Shown here piece after piece: positions 1 to 8,876 of a DNA stretch of 64,000 bases (position 1 is the stretch's first letter; every line of letters starts with the position of its first letter). This DNA comes from Neptunicoccus cionae (lineage in GTDB: Bacteria > Pseudomonadota > Alphaproteobacteria > Rhodobacterales > Rhodobacteraceae): contig NZ_PKOJ01000001.1 of NCBI RefSeq assembly GCF_002860325.1, positions 186,001 through 250,000 of the forward strand, read 5' to 3'. The position numbers and the translations under genes are program-made. The notes beneath the pieces are model-generated. The model was not told the DNA's origin and did no database searches. It saw nothing but the letters and a program-made list of their open reading frames with translations.

Positions 1-1121
1 ACAACGACGCGGACATGAAGGCCGCACTGGTGGATCACATTACAAGCGATGGCATTGCCCATGCGCTGGATATGTACACTGGCCCGAAAGCAGCGTTTCT
101 GGAAACATTCGAACGCCTGATCCTGACCCCCCGTTGCATGGACCACAAGGTGATGATGACCGGACCGACCGGCGCAAATGCGGTAGAGGCCGCGATTAAA
201 CTGGCCCGCAAGGTGACGGGCCGCACCAATGTGATCTCTTTCACAAACGGATTTCACGGCATGACCCTTGGCGCGTTGTCCCTGACGGGCAACTCCGGCA
301 AACGGGGTGGTGCGGGCGTACCGCTGAACGGCGTGACCCACCTGCCGTTTGAAGGTTCCCTTGGCGATGACGTGGACACGCTGGCCATTATTGAAAACAT
401 GCTGACCAACGACAGCAGCGGTATTGATGCACCGGCGGCGATCATCCTTGAACTGGTACAGGGCGAAGGCGGCTTGAACGCGGCCTCCCGCACTTGGGTC
501 GAAGGCATCGCGCGTCTAGCCAAATCCGTGGGCGCAAAACTGATCGTCGATGACATTCAGGCCGGTATCGGCCGCACCGGGGATTTCTTCAGCTTTGATG
601 AAATGGACATTGAACCGGATATGGTCACACTCGCCAAATCCCTGTCGGGTTTCGGCCTGCCCTTTGCCATGACGCTGATCAAACCGGAACTGGATATCTG
701 GAAACCGGCGGAACATAACGGCACCTTCCGGGGCAACACCCACGCTTTTGTCACCGCCAAGGTTGCACTGGAAAAATTCTGGGCAGACGACACGTTCAAA
801 AAGGATGTGGCGGCCAAGGCCGAGATTCTGGAAGGCCACCTGCAAATCATCGCTGATATGGTTCCGGGCGCACGGCTCAAGGGTCGCGGCATGATGCAGG
901 GTGTAGACGTGACATGCGGCGAACTCGCAGCGGCGATCTGCGCCCAAGCCTTCACCCAAGGGTTGGTGATCGAGACCTCGGGCGCACAGGACGAGGTGGT
1001 CAAAGTGCTTGCCCCGCTGACAACGCCGGTAGAACAATTCACCCAAGGGCTCGAAACCCTCGTTGAAGCAGCACGCAGTTGCCTCAACGCGACTACACAA
1101 ACAAAAATCGCTGCGGAGTAA
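1..1121 (+). CDS. ectB: Diaminobutyrate--2-oxoglutarate transaminase EctB (5' end missing)
   Basis: EctB is a PLP-dependent class III aminotransferase that makes L-2,4-diaminobutyrate from aspartate semialdehyde, the first step of ectoine synthesis. The reading frame is already open at the window edge (residues NDAD precede the first Met at 15), and the protein lacks the usual N-terminal 50 or so residues of a family of about 420-430 aa, so the gene starts outside the window. Counting from Met-15, a [12 protein letters not shown] motif lies at 178-189 and the likely PLP lysine is K208 in TLAKSLSG. ectC follows five bases after the stop codon, so the two are co-transcribed. Confidence 0.95.
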   Translation, partial: NDADMKAALVDHITSDGIAHALDMYTGPKAAFLETFERLILTPRCMDHKVMMTGPTGANAVEAAIKLARKVTGRTNVISFTNGFHGMTLGALSLTGNSGKRGGAGVPLNGVTHLPFEGSLGDDVDTLAIIENMLTNDSSGIDAPAAIILELVQGEGGLNAASRTWVEGIARLAKSVGAKLIVDDIQAGIGRTGDFFSFDEMDIEPDMVTLAKSLSGFGLPFAMTLIKPELDIWKPAEHNGTFRGNTHAFVTAKVALEKFWADDTFKKDVAAKAEILEGHLQIIADMVPGARLKGRGMMQGVDVTCGELAAAICAQAFTQGLVIETSGAQDEVVKVLAPLTTPVEQFTQGLETLVEAARSCLNATTQTKIAAE

Positions 1122-1126
1122 AGAAT

Positions 1127-1510
1127 ATGATCGTACGTGACCTGAAAGACCTGAAAAACACCGACAAGGAAGTCAAAGACGCACAGTGGACCTCTACCCG
1201 TCTGCTGCTGGCCGATGATGGTATGGGGTTTTCCTTCCACATCACCAATCTGGAGGCAGGTTCGGAACATACGTTCCACTACAAGAACCACTTTGAGAGC
1301 GTCTATTGCATGTCCGGCAAAGGCTCTATCACCGATCTGGCCACCGGCGAGACCCATGAAATCCGCCCCGGTGTGATGTATGCGCTGAACCTGCATGACA
1401 AACACACCCTGCGCGCGGAAGAAGAACTGGTCATGGCCTGCTGCTTTAACCCGCCGGTAACTGGCACCGAAGTCCACCGCGAGGATGGCTCTTACGCTCC
1501 TGCGGACTAA
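1127..1510 (+). CDS. ectC: L-ectoine synthase EctC
   Basis: Cyclises N-gamma-acetyl-diaminobutyrate to ectoine, the last step of the pathway. The 127-aa protein begins MIVRDLKDL, the usual EctC opening, and has the cupin pattern of the family, for example [20 protein letters not shown] near residues 48-67 and [18 protein letters not shown] near 80-100. An upstream in-frame ATG at 1079 lies inside ectB and would add non-family sequence, so ATG 1127 is chosen. Length matches the family (about 128-135 aa). The gene lies between ectB and the specialised aspartate kinase, the ectABC-ask arrangement known from marine bacteria. Confidence 0.96.
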   Translation: MIVRDLKDLKNTDKEVKDAQWTSTRLLLADDGMGFSFHITNLEAGSEHTFHYKNHFESVYCMSGKGSITDLATGETHEIRPGVMYALNLHDKHTLRAEEELVMACCFNPPVTGTEVHREDGSYAPAD

Positions 1511-1545
1511 AAAAAACGGCCCTTTAAGGCCCGATACGCCACAAC

Positions 1546-1573
1546 CAACAGCCGCGCAGCGGTGCGGCTGTTG
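1546..1573 (+). terminator. Intercistronic hairpin between ectC and ask
   Basis: A perfect 10-bp inverted repeat, CAACAGCCGC and GCGGCTGTTG, encloses an 8-nt loop in the 128-bp gap between ectC and the aspartate kinase gene. No U-tract follows, so it is more likely an mRNA-processing, stability or attenuation element than a full terminator. It could lower ask expression relative to ectB-ectC. Confidence 0.45.
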
Positions 1574-1638
1574 CTCGGTTTACGGCGCTTTTCCCACTCA
1601 GACTTGAAGGCGTTCCCGTCAAAACGGGGGCGGATAAT

Positions 1639-3096
1639 ATGATTAAACACGCACACACCGTAGAGAAAATCGGCGGCACCTCCATGTCCCGCTCTGCTGA
1701 ACTGCTCGATACTTTATTCCTTAACGGGGGCGAAAACCCCTACAACCGCATCTTTGTGGTTTCGGCCTATGGCGGGATTACCAACCTGCTGTTGGAGCAC
1801 AAAAAAACCGGCGAACCGGGGGTTTATGCCCGTTTTGCCAATGACAGCAGCGATCTGGGCTGGTCCGATACACTTAATCGCGTGATGGACGCCATGAACG
1901 CGGCCCACCGCAAAGTGCTGAGCGCCGCTGCCGATATACGCGAGGCAGATGACTTCGTGCGCGAACGGATCGAGGGCGCGCGTTCCTGTCTGATCGACCT
2001 GCAACGCCTGTCTTCTTACGGGCATTTCCGGCTCAGCCGACACATGGGCATCACCCGCGAACTGCTCTCCGGTCTGGGCGAGAGCCATTCCGCCTTTGTC
2101 ACCACCCTGCTACTGCGCCGTGCTGGTGTGAACGCCCGTTTCGTGGATCTTGGCGGTTGGCGCGATGAACGGGAAGTCACGCTTGAAGAGCGCATTGCCG
2201 AAGGGATGAAGGATGTGGATGTCAGCAGCGAACTGCCCATCGTCACAGGCTATGCGCAATGTTCCGAAGGTTTGATGTCCCTGTATGATCGGGGTTATTC
2301 CGAAGTCACCTTCAGCCGTATCGCCGCCCAAACCGGCGCGGATGAAGCGATCATCCACAAGGAATTCCACCTGTCCTCAGCCGACCCGAACCTTGTCGGT
2401 CTGGAAAACGTGCGCAAACTGGGTCACACCAACTATGACGTGGCGGACCAGCTTTCGAATATGGGGATGGAGGCGATCCATCCTTCGGCGGCCAAAACCC
2501 TGCGCCAGTCTTCGATCCCGCTGCGCGTGACCAATGCGTTTGATCCGGGCGATCCGGGTACGTTGATTGACGATTCAGACGCAAAGACCCCGCAGGTGGA
2601 AATCGTCACCGCGCTGGATGTCTTTGCGCTGGAAGTGTTCGAACAGGATATGGTCGGGGTCAAAGGTTATGACGCGACGATCCTTCAGGCGCTGACCCGT
2701 CACAAGGTCAGTATCGTGGCGAAATCCTCCAACGCCAATGCGATCACCCATTACGTGGATTCTTCGCTGAAACACGTGAAACGGGTCGAAAGCGATCTGG
2801 TGGCGGAATATCCGACCGCCTCTATCACCGCACGCAGTCTGTCGGTTGTTGCCGCCATCGGCCGCGATCTCGGCGGGCTTGGCGCACTGGCCAAAGGGCT
2901 CGCCGCGCTGGATGAAGCCGGAATCATTCCGATTGCCGTGCAGCAAAGCCCGCGCAATGTGGATATTCAGATCGTCACCATGCGCGAAGATGCCGACGCC
3001 GCCGTCAGTGTCTTGCACAAATGCCTGATCGAAGGTGAGGCCAAGGCCAAGCCCGAACAGACCAAGGCGAAAAGCGAACCACGACTGGTTGCCTGA
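1639..3096 (+). CDS. ask_ect: Ectoine-specific aspartate kinase Ask_Ect
   Basis: Phosphorylates aspartate to feed aspartate semialdehyde into ectoine synthesis. The 485-aa protein has an aspartokinase amino-acid-kinase domain with an altered opening (VEKIGGTSMS at residues 9-18 instead of KFGGTS), a VDLGGWRDE segment, and C-terminal ACT-like sequence (about 330-465). Divergence from lysine/threonine-pathway kinases and the position after ectC identify the specialised isoform, known in other bacteria to be less feedback-inhibited. The C-terminal tail (about 465-485) is Lys/Glu-rich and probably disordered. The upstream gap holds a hairpin, and a strong terminator follows. Confidence 0.9.
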   Translation: MIKHAHTVEKIGGTSMSRSAELLDTLFLNGGENPYNRIFVVSAYGGITNLLLEHKKTGEPGVYARFANDSSDLGWSDTLNRVMDAMNAAHRKVLSAAADIREADDFVRERIEGARSCLIDLQRLSSYGHFRLSRHMGITRELLSGLGESHSAFVTTLLLRRAGVNARFVDLGGWRDEREVTLEERIAEGMKDVDVSSELPIVTGYAQCSEGLMSLYDRGYSEVTFSRIAAQTGADEAIIHKEFHLSSADPNLVGLENVRKLGHTNYDVADQLSNMGMEAIHPSAAKTLRQSSIPLRVTNAFDPGDPGTLIDDSDAKTPQVEIVTALDVFALEVFEQDMVGVKGYDATILQALTRHKVSIVAKSSNANAITHYVDSSLKHVKRVESDLVAEYPTASITARSLSVVAAIGRDLGGLGALAKGLAALDEAGIIPIAVQQSPRNVDIQIVTMREDADAAVSVLHKCLIEGEAKAKPEQTKAKSEPRLVA

Positions 3097-3102
3097 TAAA
3101 AG

Positions 3103-3133
3103 AAAGGCGCAGCATCACCCGCTGCGCCTTTTG
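3103..3133 (+). terminator. Bidirectional intrinsic terminator between ask_ect and modC
   Basis: An 11-bp perfect stem, AAAGGCGCAGC (3103-3113) with GCTGCGCCTTT (3121-3131), has a 7-nt loop and short T and A runs on either side. It lies between the convergent ask_ect and modC stop codons and should stop transcription from both. Confidence 0.85.
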
Positions 3134-3158
3134 CAATCTCAAGGGTCTTGGATTGGCC

Positions 3159-4253
3159 CTAAACTCCGGAAACCCCGATGTCATCCCGCGCCACAGCGAC
3201 GGATTTGGTGATGGCGTAACAGGTCATTCCCACGCGCAGGCCCAGCGCATCACGGGATCGTCGGGTGATACGCGCCAGTACGGTCTGCCCGTCCACCTCA
3301 ACCGAGACCATAACCCCCGGCCCATCCCCTTCGCGCACTTCAGCAACCGTGCCTTTCAGAATATTAAGCGCAGAGATATGATCCGGCTTGCGGGTCGCCA
3401 GAACCACGTCCTGCGCGGCAATTCGCACCCTGATCCGCGCGCCGGCAGCGGCATTGATCAGCGGCAGGTAAAGCCGCCCCGCCCCGATTGCCAGTTCGCT
3501 CAGCCCGTCGTCGTGATGGGCCACCACCTGTGCCGTCAACAAGGCCCCCGCACCGCGCACGCCAAGGGGGAAAGGGATAGCCGGATCGCCCAGAACTTCC
3601 GAGGCGGGACCGCTGCACAACATTTTACCGTCATTCAGAACCACAATCGTTGTCGCCAGCCGCGCAATTTCCGCGACTGTGTGACTGACATAGATCATCG
3701 GAATCGCAGTCTCGTCCCGCAGCCGTTCCAGATAGGGCAGGATTTCCAGCTTGCGGGATTCGTCCAGTGCGGCAAGGGGTTCGTCCATCAGCAACAGATC
3801 GGGCGCAGACAACAGCGCCCGCCCGATCGCCACACGCTGCTTTTCACCCCCTGATAAAGCGGCAGGGCGGCGGTCCAGCAACGGCGCAATTCCCAGTAGG
3901 TCAACCACATGATCGAACGATGCAGCACCCTGCCTGCGTTTGGCAAACCACGCCCCGTACCGCAGGTTCTGATGCACACTAAGATGGGGAAACAGCCGCC
4001 CTTCCTGAAACACATAGCCTATGCGCCGTTTGGCGGGCGGCACCCAGACTCCTGTGGCGCTGTCAAACAAGGTCGTGCCGTTCACTGTGACCTGCCCTGC
4101 CTTGGGGCGCAGCAATCCGGCGATGGTCTGCACAACAGTGGTTTTTCCCGAACCGGAGCGCCCGAACAGCGCCGTCACCCCCGCAGGCGCGTCAAAGCCT
4201 ACATCAAGATCAAAGCCGGAAAAGCGGTGTTTCACGGTGACAGAAAGCGTCAT
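3159..4253 (-). CDS. modC: Molybdate ABC transporter ATP-binding protein ModC
   Basis: ATPase of the high-affinity molybdate importer at the inner face of the membrane. The 364-aa protein has Walker A GRSGSGKT (31-38), the ABC signature LSGGEKQR (133-140), Walker B LLLMDEP (153-159) and the switch histidine H191. A C-terminal Mop/TOBE-like domain (about 290-355) is the usual oxyanion-sensing part of ModC. It is the last gene of modE-modA-modB-modC, and its start overlaps the modB stop by four bases. Confidence 0.96.
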   Translation of the reverse strand: MTLSVTVKHRFSGFDLDVGFDAPAGVTALFGRSGSGKTTVVQTIAGLLRPKAGQVTVNGTTLFDSATGVWVPPAKRRIGYVFQEGRLFPHLSVHQNLRYGAWFAKRRQGAASFDHVVDLLGIAPLLDRRPAALSGGEKQRVAIGRALLSAPDLLLMDEPLAALDESRKLEILPYLERLRDETAIPMIYVSHTVAEIARLATTIVVLNDGKMLCSGPASEVLGDPAIPFPLGVRGAGALLTAQVVAHHDDGLSELAIGAGRLYLPLINAAAGARIRVRIAAQDVVLATRKPDHISALNILKGTVAEVREGDGPGVMVSVEVDGQTVLARITRRSRDALGLRVGMTCYAITKSVAVARDDIGVSGV

Positions 4254-4942
4254 GTGCCCCGTACCTTTCTGGCAACCCGAGCAGCCAGCAGCTCTGACAG
4301 GATCAATGCAGACAGGGCCACGATCAACGAGACAACCACCAGCCGCAGGGCGGAGCTTTCGCCGCCGGGCACCTGCAAGAACGCATAGATCGCGGACGGC
4401 AGGGTCTGGGTCTGGCCCGGGATGTTAGAAACAAAGGTGATCGTCGCGCCAAATTCCCCCATCGCCTTGGCAAAGCCGAGGATCGTGCCGACAATCACAC
4501 CGGGCAGGATCAGGGGCAGGGTTACAGTCACAAATATCCACAGCGGCGATGCCCCGAGTGTCGCCGCCGCCTGCTCTAGCTTCGGATCAACCGCATCCAG
4601 CGACAGGCGGATTGCCCGCACCATCAGGGGAAACCCCATCACCGCCGCCGCCAGCGCCGCCCCTGTCCAGCGGAACGCAAACACAATGCCGAGGTTTTGA
4701 AGTAACCCGCCAAGCGGTGCTTGCGTGCCAAAGCTCAGCAACAGCAGGTAACCCGTCACCACGGGGGGCAGGATCAAGGGCAGATGCACCAGACCGTTCA
4801 GCGCCTGTTTGCCCCAGAACTGCCAGCGGGACAGGGCGTAAGCGATAAAAATGCCAAAGGGCAAACTGCACAGCGTGGCCCAGAAAGACACGCGCAGCGA
4901 CAGCGCAACAGCGTCCCATTCCTGCGGGCTTAACCAATCCAT
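4250..4942 (-). CDS. modB: Molybdate ABC transporter permease ModB
   Basis: Membrane channel of the molybdate importer. The 230-aa protein has about five hydrophobic spans (for example near 17-37, 50-72, 84-104 and 194-218). The binding-protein-dependent permease EAA loop is visible as QAAATLGASPLWIFVTVTLPLILPG, about residues 124-148, which docks onto ModC. It sits nine bases after modA and overlaps modC by four bases, so the three subunits are translated as a unit. Confidence 0.95.
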   Translation of the reverse strand: MDWLSPQEWDAVALSLRVSFWATLCSLPFGIFIAYALSRWQFWGKQALNGLVHLPLILPPVVTGYLLLLSFGTQAPLGGLLQNLGIVFAFRWTGAALAAAVMGFPLMVRAIRLSLDAVDPKLEQAAATLGASPLWIFVTVTLPLILPGVIVGTILGFAKAMGEFGATITFVSNIPGQTQTLPSAIYAFLQVPGGESSALRLVVVSLIVALSALILSELLAARVARKVRGT

Positions 4943-4951
4943 CGGGCGATC

Positions 4952-5737
4952 CTAGCGTTCAAGTGTCTCAAACCCCTGTTGTTCAAAGACTGCTTGCGCG
5001 GGGGGGCTTTGCAGATAGGTCAGGAATTCGGCGGCCAAGTCCTCTTTACCTTCCTTGATCGCAGCAGCAGGGTAGCGGATGGGCGCATGGCTGTCGCGCG
5101 GGAAACGGGCCGCTACCGAAACCCTGCTTTCCGCCACCGCATCAGAGGCATAGACGATCCCGAATGGGGCCTCTCCGGTGGCAACAAAGGCTAGCGCGGC
5201 CCGCACGTTATCCGCCTGAACCACCTGTTTTTCAACGTGTTGCCACAGGTTTAGATACTCCAGCGCGGCCTTTCCGTAGATGCCCGCAGGCACAGCATGA
5301 ACCAGCGCCATCGCCAGATGATCGGTGCCAAGCGTTTCCGCCAGCAGGTTAAGCGGAACTTCGGGCGCGTGCTCTCCGTGTGCCACCAGAACCAGCGTGT
5401 TGCCCAGCAGATCAACCCGTGTCCCTGTAGCCACCAGTGCGCGTGTTTCCAACCGGTTCATCCAGTCTGTATTAGCCGAGATGAACACATCCGCAGGGGC
5501 GCCAAGTTCGATCTGTCGGGCCAGAGTGGAACTCCCTGCAAAAGCAACACTTGCGGTGTGGCCTGTCTCTGCAGCCCAGTCCTGCGCCAGCACATCCATC
5601 GCATTTTTGAGGCTGGCCGCGGCAAACACCGTCAACGTTTCTGCCGTGCCGCGCTCTGGCGCGAACACCACGGCGAGACCAAGGGCAACACCAGCCAGTC
5701 GTCTGAAACATCCGTGCAGGCTCCGGCTACGGGGCAT
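4952..5737 (-). CDS. modA: Periplasmic molybdate-binding protein ModA
   Basis: Captures molybdate (or tungstate) in the periplasm and delivers it to ModB. ATG 5737 is chosen because AAGGA stands six bases upstream; a GTG at 5782 in the same frame would add 15 unusual residues. The 261-aa product starts with a Sec signal peptide (hydrophobic stretch VALGLAVVFAP, likely cleavage around ERGTA-ET), followed by TVFAAASLKNAMD, the ModA oxyanion-binding opening. GSSTLARQIELGAPADVFISA is also typical of the family. A 68-bp gap separates it from modE. Confidence 0.94.
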   Translation of the reverse strand: MPRSRSLHGCFRRLAGVALGLAVVFAPERGTAETLTVFAAASLKNAMDVLAQDWAAETGHTASVAFAGSSTLARQIELGAPADVFISANTDWMNRLETRALVATGTRVDLLGNTLVLVAHGEHAPEVPLNLLAETLGTDHLAMALVHAVPAGIYGKAALEYLNLWQHVEKQVVQADNVRAALAFVATGEAPFGIVYASDAVAESRVSVAARFPRDSHAPIRYPAAAIKEGKEDLAAEFLTYLQSPPAQAVFEQQGFETLER

Positions 5738-5805
5738 TTGCTTATCCTTGCCTAGCGATAGGTACAGCGGGAAATATCGCACGGGGCTGGCAGCTTTGAC
5801 AATCG

Positions 5806-6201
5806 TTATTTCCCACCGGACACATCGACACGCAAGCCTGTCAGAAACGTCAGCTCTTTCGAGGCCGCTTCGGTCAGTCGTTGCTCCATCCCGCGATAGG
5901 CGGTCAGAACCTCTTGGCCTGTCGCAGTCAGATGCGCACCGCCGCCCTGACTGCCGCCGCGGGAACTTTCTACCAGGGGATTTTGAAAGGCTGTGTTCAT
6001 TTCCTCAACCAGCATCCACGCGCGTTTATAGCTCATCTTCATGGCCCGCCCTGCCGCAGCAATGGAACCGTGTTCGGCAATCAGCCCCAGTAAATCCGCC
6101 TTGCCCGGACCAAGCCGCACGCCATCGTCAAACACCACCCGCAGCCGCAAACTGGCATTAAGTTCGGGGACATCCGTTCGTGTTGGCATTGTTTTGTTCA
6201 T
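5806..6201 (-). CDS. modE: Single-domain ModE-type molybdate regulator
   Basis: Winged-helix DNA-binding protein of the ModE N-terminal family, which represses mod operons when molybdenum is plentiful. The 131-aa product carries the LysR-like helix-turn-helix GSIAAAGRAMKMSYKRAWMLVEEMN (about residues 45-69) and SRGGSQGGGAHLTATG, both standard for ModE. It ends without the two C-terminal Mop domains that bind molybdate in E. coli ModE. The start is uncertain: ATG 6201 is chosen over GTG 6219 and ATG 6189. It heads the mod operon, so autoregulation is likely. Confidence 0.85.
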   Translation of the reverse strand: MNKTMPTRTDVPELNASLRLRVVFDDGVRLGPGKADLLGLIAEHGSIAAAGRAMKMSYKRAWMLVEEMNTAFQNPLVESSRGGSQGGGAHLTATGQEVLTAYRGMEQRLTEAASKELTFLTGLRVDVSGGK

Positions 6202-6291
6202 AACGGGATCATCCCGCACCCCGCACTCAACAGCAAGCTCAATTGGCGGTTTTGCGCCTTTAAGGCTATCAGCATGTTCCCGCCACCCGAC

Positions 6292-6319
6292 TTTAACCTT
6301 TGTGGAATACGACTATTAT
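6292..6319 (+). promoter_or_regulatory. Possible rnd promoter
   Basis: TTTAAC (6292-6297) and TATTAT (6314-6319) with a 16-bp spacer resemble a sigma70-type promoter 43 bp before rnd. The gap also has to serve the divergent modE. The match is only fair and was judged by eye. Confidence 0.3.
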
Positions 6320-6362
6320 CTGTATTGGGCGTCATGCTCTGCAAATCAGTTAAGGGAAGCCT

Positions 6363-6974
6363 ATGACAAACTACCTGCACCAAGGCGATTTGCCCGACGA
6401 TCTGGATCTGGGTCCGGTTGTGGCAATTGACAGCGAAACGATGGGATTGATCCCAAACCGCGACCGGTTGTGTCTGGTGCAGCTTTCGGCAGGTGACGGC
6501 AACGCCCATATGGTGCAGATCGCGCAGGATCAGACCGAAGCGCCCAACCTGTGCCGGATGCTCGCCAATCCCGAACAGTTGAAACTGTTCCACTTTGGCC
6601 GCTTTGACATTGCCGTGATGGAAAACCGCTTTGGCGTTCGGACCTCGCCTGTCTATTGCACCAAGATCGCATCAAAACTGGTACGCACCTATACAGACCG
6701 GCACGGGCTGAAGAACCTGACACAGGAACTGCTCGGCGTTGATATTTCCAAACAGCAGCAAAGTTCCGACTGGGGCGCAGCAGAGCTGACCAAGGCGCAG
6801 CTGGATTATGCGGCTTCGGATGTTCTTTACCTGCACCGTTTGAAAGATGAACTGGACAAGCGGCTGGCACGCGAGGGTCGCACAGAGATTGCACAAGCCT
6901 GTTTTGATTTTCTCCCCCACCGCGGTGCGCTGGACCTGATGGGCTGGCCTGAAACCGACATCTTCGCGCATTAA
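6363..6974 (+). CDS. rnd: Ribonuclease D, short form
   Basis: A 3'-5' exoribonuclease of the DEDDy family acting in tRNA 3'-end maturation and RNA turnover. The 203-aa protein shows Exo I D23-S-E25 (VAIDSETMG), an Exo II region in LFHFGRFDIAVM, and Exo III YAASD near the C terminus. It consists of the catalytic domain only and lacks the HRDC domains of the ~375-aa E. coli enzyme; short versions are common in alphaproteobacteria. An AGGGAAG ribosome-binding site precedes the ATG. It lies two bases ahead of the presumed lptC start. Confidence 0.9.
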   Translation: MTNYLHQGDLPDDLDLGPVVAIDSETMGLIPNRDRLCLVQLSAGDGNAHMVQIAQDQTEAPNLCRMLANPEQLKLFHFGRFDIAVMENRFGVRTSPVYCTKIASKLVRTYTDRHGLKNLTQELLGVDISKQQQSSDWGAAELTKAQLDYAASDVLYLHRLKDELDKRLAREGRTEIAQACFDFLPHRGALDLMGWPETDIFAH

Positions 6975-6976
6975 CC

Positions 6977-7618
6977 TTGGAGAGTCAGGAGCCCACTGTT
7001 GGAATAGCAGAGCGCGACGGGTATTCGCGCCTTGTCAGAGTGCTGAAATGGGCCTTCCCCATTCTGGCGCTTCTGCTGATGGCGAGCATCTTTGTGCTCT
7101 CCAACACCAGCAAGCTGCGCGAAGGCCTGATCATTGCTGATGCAACGCTGGCAGAACTGGCGGTCGGGCAAAAGATCACCAACCCGCATTTCTCCGGCGT
7201 AACAAAATCCGGCGATGCGTTTTCGATCTCGGCGGAATGGGCCTTGCCCGACGGGGTAAAGCCGCAGCATGTGGAACTGAACCAGCCCCGTGCCACCATC
7301 AGTTTCAAGAACGGCAATACCATGCGCACAAACGCCGGAGCGGGCGCGCTGGACCTTGTCGCATCGACGGCCGCCCTGACAGAGAATGTCGATCTGCACA
7401 CGACAAACGGTTACACAGCGACCAGCAGCAATCTGGAAGTGAACTTTGAAACCGGCAATATCACCAGTAACGGGCCGGTACATGCCGAAGGGCCCATCGG
7501 CTCTATAGAGTCCGGAGCAATGGAGCTACGTCAGGATCTGGACGTTAATCCGGCAGGTCGGGCGGTTCTTATGTTTAACAATGGCGTTAAACTGATATAC
7601 AAACCCAAGAAAAAATAG
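6977..7618 (+). CDS. lptC: LPS export protein LptC
   Basis: Bitopic inner-membrane protein that passes lipopolysaccharide from LptB2FG to LptA. The 213-aa product has one N-terminal membrane span (about 23-42, WAFPILALLLMASIFVL) and a periplasmic beta-jellyroll region. The start is doubtful: TTG 6977 has no ribosome-binding site. A good AGGAG at 6987-6991 sits ahead of the non-standard codons GTT 6998 and ATA 7004, and no in-frame ATG or GTG occurs before the membrane span. lptA follows 14 bases later. Confidence 0.85.
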   Translation: MESQEPTVGIAERDGYSRLVRVLKWAFPILALLLMASIFVLSNTSKLREGLIIADATLAELAVGQKITNPHFSGVTKSGDAFSISAEWALPDGVKPQHVELNQPRATISFKNGNTMRTNAGAGALDLVASTAALTENVDLHTTNGYTATSSNLEVNFETGNITSNGPVHAEGPIGSIESGAMELRQDLDVNPAGRAVLMFNNGVKLIYKPKKK

Positions 7619-7632
7619 GATCGGGGGGAATT

Positions 7633-8127
7633 ATGCGCAATTTATCCAGATGTCTTTTGGCCGTGGTCCTGCTCGGATCGGTCAGTCTGGCACACGCGCA
7701 AGGCACCGGCATTGCGCTCAGCCCGATTGAAGTTGACGGTAATCAACCGGTAGAAGTTACCTCAGACAGCCTGACTGTAGAACAGGATTCCAACTCTGCC
7801 ACGTTTGAGGGAAACGCCCGTGTCGTGCAGGGGAACCTGATCTTCTCTGCCAACAAAATTCGTGTGCATTACAACGCCGCCCAAAGCGCTATTGAACGGA
7901 TCGAAGCCACGACCGACGTAATGTTTACCAACGGCACCGAAATCGCCGAAGCCCAGAGCGGCACCTATATTGTCGGTAGCGGTACCGTAAACCTCGCCGG
8001 TGATGTCGTGCTTGTGCAAGGGGTTAACGCGATTTCGGGTGATGCGCTCTCGCTTGATCTCAACACCAACCGGGGCACCATGAACGGTAACGTAAAAACA
8101 GTGTTTGTCCCCAAGACCGATCAATGA
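7633..8127 (+). CDS. lptA: LPS transport periplasmic protein LptA
   Basis: Forms the periplasmic bridge that carries lipopolysaccharide from LptC to the outer membrane LptD. The 164-aa protein has a signal peptide (hydrophobic 7-21, cleavage likely after AHA at 22). An OstA-type beta-jellyroll repeat follows, seen as VTSDSLTVEQDSNSATFEGNARVVQG and repeated YIVGSGTVNLAGDVVLVQG patterns. A GGGGGAA ribosome-binding site lies upstream. Its stop overlaps the lptB start (ATGA). Confidence 0.93.
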   Translation: MRNLSRCLLAVVLLGSVSLAHAQGTGIALSPIEVDGNQPVEVTSDSLTVEQDSNSATFEGNARVVQGNLIFSANKIRVHYNAAQSAIERIEATTDVMFTNGTEIAEAQSGTYIVGSGTVNLAGDVVLVQGVNAISGDALSLDLNTNRGTMNGNVKTVFVPKTDQ

Positions 8128-8876
8128 CCCGAACCAGTACTCCCGATCCGCGGTCCACCGGCCTCTCTGTGGTTGGACTGAGCAAAGCCTTTAAAAAGCG
8201 AAAGGTTCTCAAGGACGTTTCCATGCGCCTGAACCGCGGTGAAGTCGTGGCCCTGCTCGGGCCGAACGGGGCAGGCAAGACCACCAGCTTTTATTCTATC
8301 GCCGGTCTGATCGCTGCAGATACTGGCACGGTTACCATTGACGGTCGCGATGTGACCAACCTTCCGATGTACCGCCGCGCGCGGATCGGGCTTGGCTATC
8401 TGCCACAAGAAGCCAGCATTTTCCGCGGCATGAATGTAGAGCAGAACATTGGCTCGGTTGTCGAGCTTTGGGAACCGGAAAAACCGAAACGGCGTGAACG
8501 GACCGAACAGTTGATGGAAGAGTTTTCCGTCACACATCTGCGGGACAGCCCCGCAGTTGCCTTGTCAGGCGGGGAACGCCGCCGCGTTGAAATCGCCCGA
8601 TGTCTTGCCGGAAATCCCAACTACGTTTTGCTCGACGAGCCTTTCGCCGGTGTGGACCCGATTGCCGTTGGCGACATACGTACGCTGGTTGCCCAACTGA
8701 AGAACCGTGATATCGGCGTGCTGATTACGGATCACAACGTGCGTGAAACACTCGAAATCATCGACCGCGCCTATATCCTTTATAACGGCACCGTCTTGAT
8801 GTCGGGCACACCGGATGAAGTCGTCCGTAATGACGATGTGCGCCGCGTCTATCTTGGCGAAGAGTTTCGCATCTGA
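8124..8876 (+). CDS. lptB: LPS export ABC transporter ATPase LptB
   Basis: Cytoplasmic ATPase that powers lipopolysaccharide extraction with LptF and LptG. The 250-aa protein has Walker A GPNGAGKT (46-53), signature LSGGERRR (147-154), Walker B YVLLDEP (167-173) and switch H204. The text around LPQEASIFRGM is typical of LptB. It is translationally coupled to lptA. In many proteobacteria rpoN follows lptB, but here a 243-bp gap and hpf follow instead. Confidence 0.96.
   Translation: MTRTSTPDPRSTGLSVVGLSKAFKKRKVLKDVSMRLNRGEVVALLGPNGAGKTTSFYSIAGLIAADTGTVTIDGRDVTNLPMYRRARIGLGYLPQEASIFRGMNVEQNIGSVVELWEPEKPKRRERTEQLMEEFSVTHLRDSPAVALSGGERRRVEIARCLAGNPNYVLLDEPFAGVDPIAVGDIRTLVAQLKNRDIGVLITDHNVRETLEIIDRAYILYNGTVLMSGTPDEVVRNDDVRRVYLGEEFRI

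Noticed and set aside
5738-5815. ModE-box-like halves (ATCGTTATTT; GCGATA/TATCGC) near modA
   Set aside because: The halves do not pair into the ATCG...CGAT arrangement with the right spacing, and one lies inside the modE coding end.
6305-6325. Inverted repeat AATAC/GTATT between modE and rnd
   Set aside because: Five-base arms in AT-rich DNA are too short to support an operator call.
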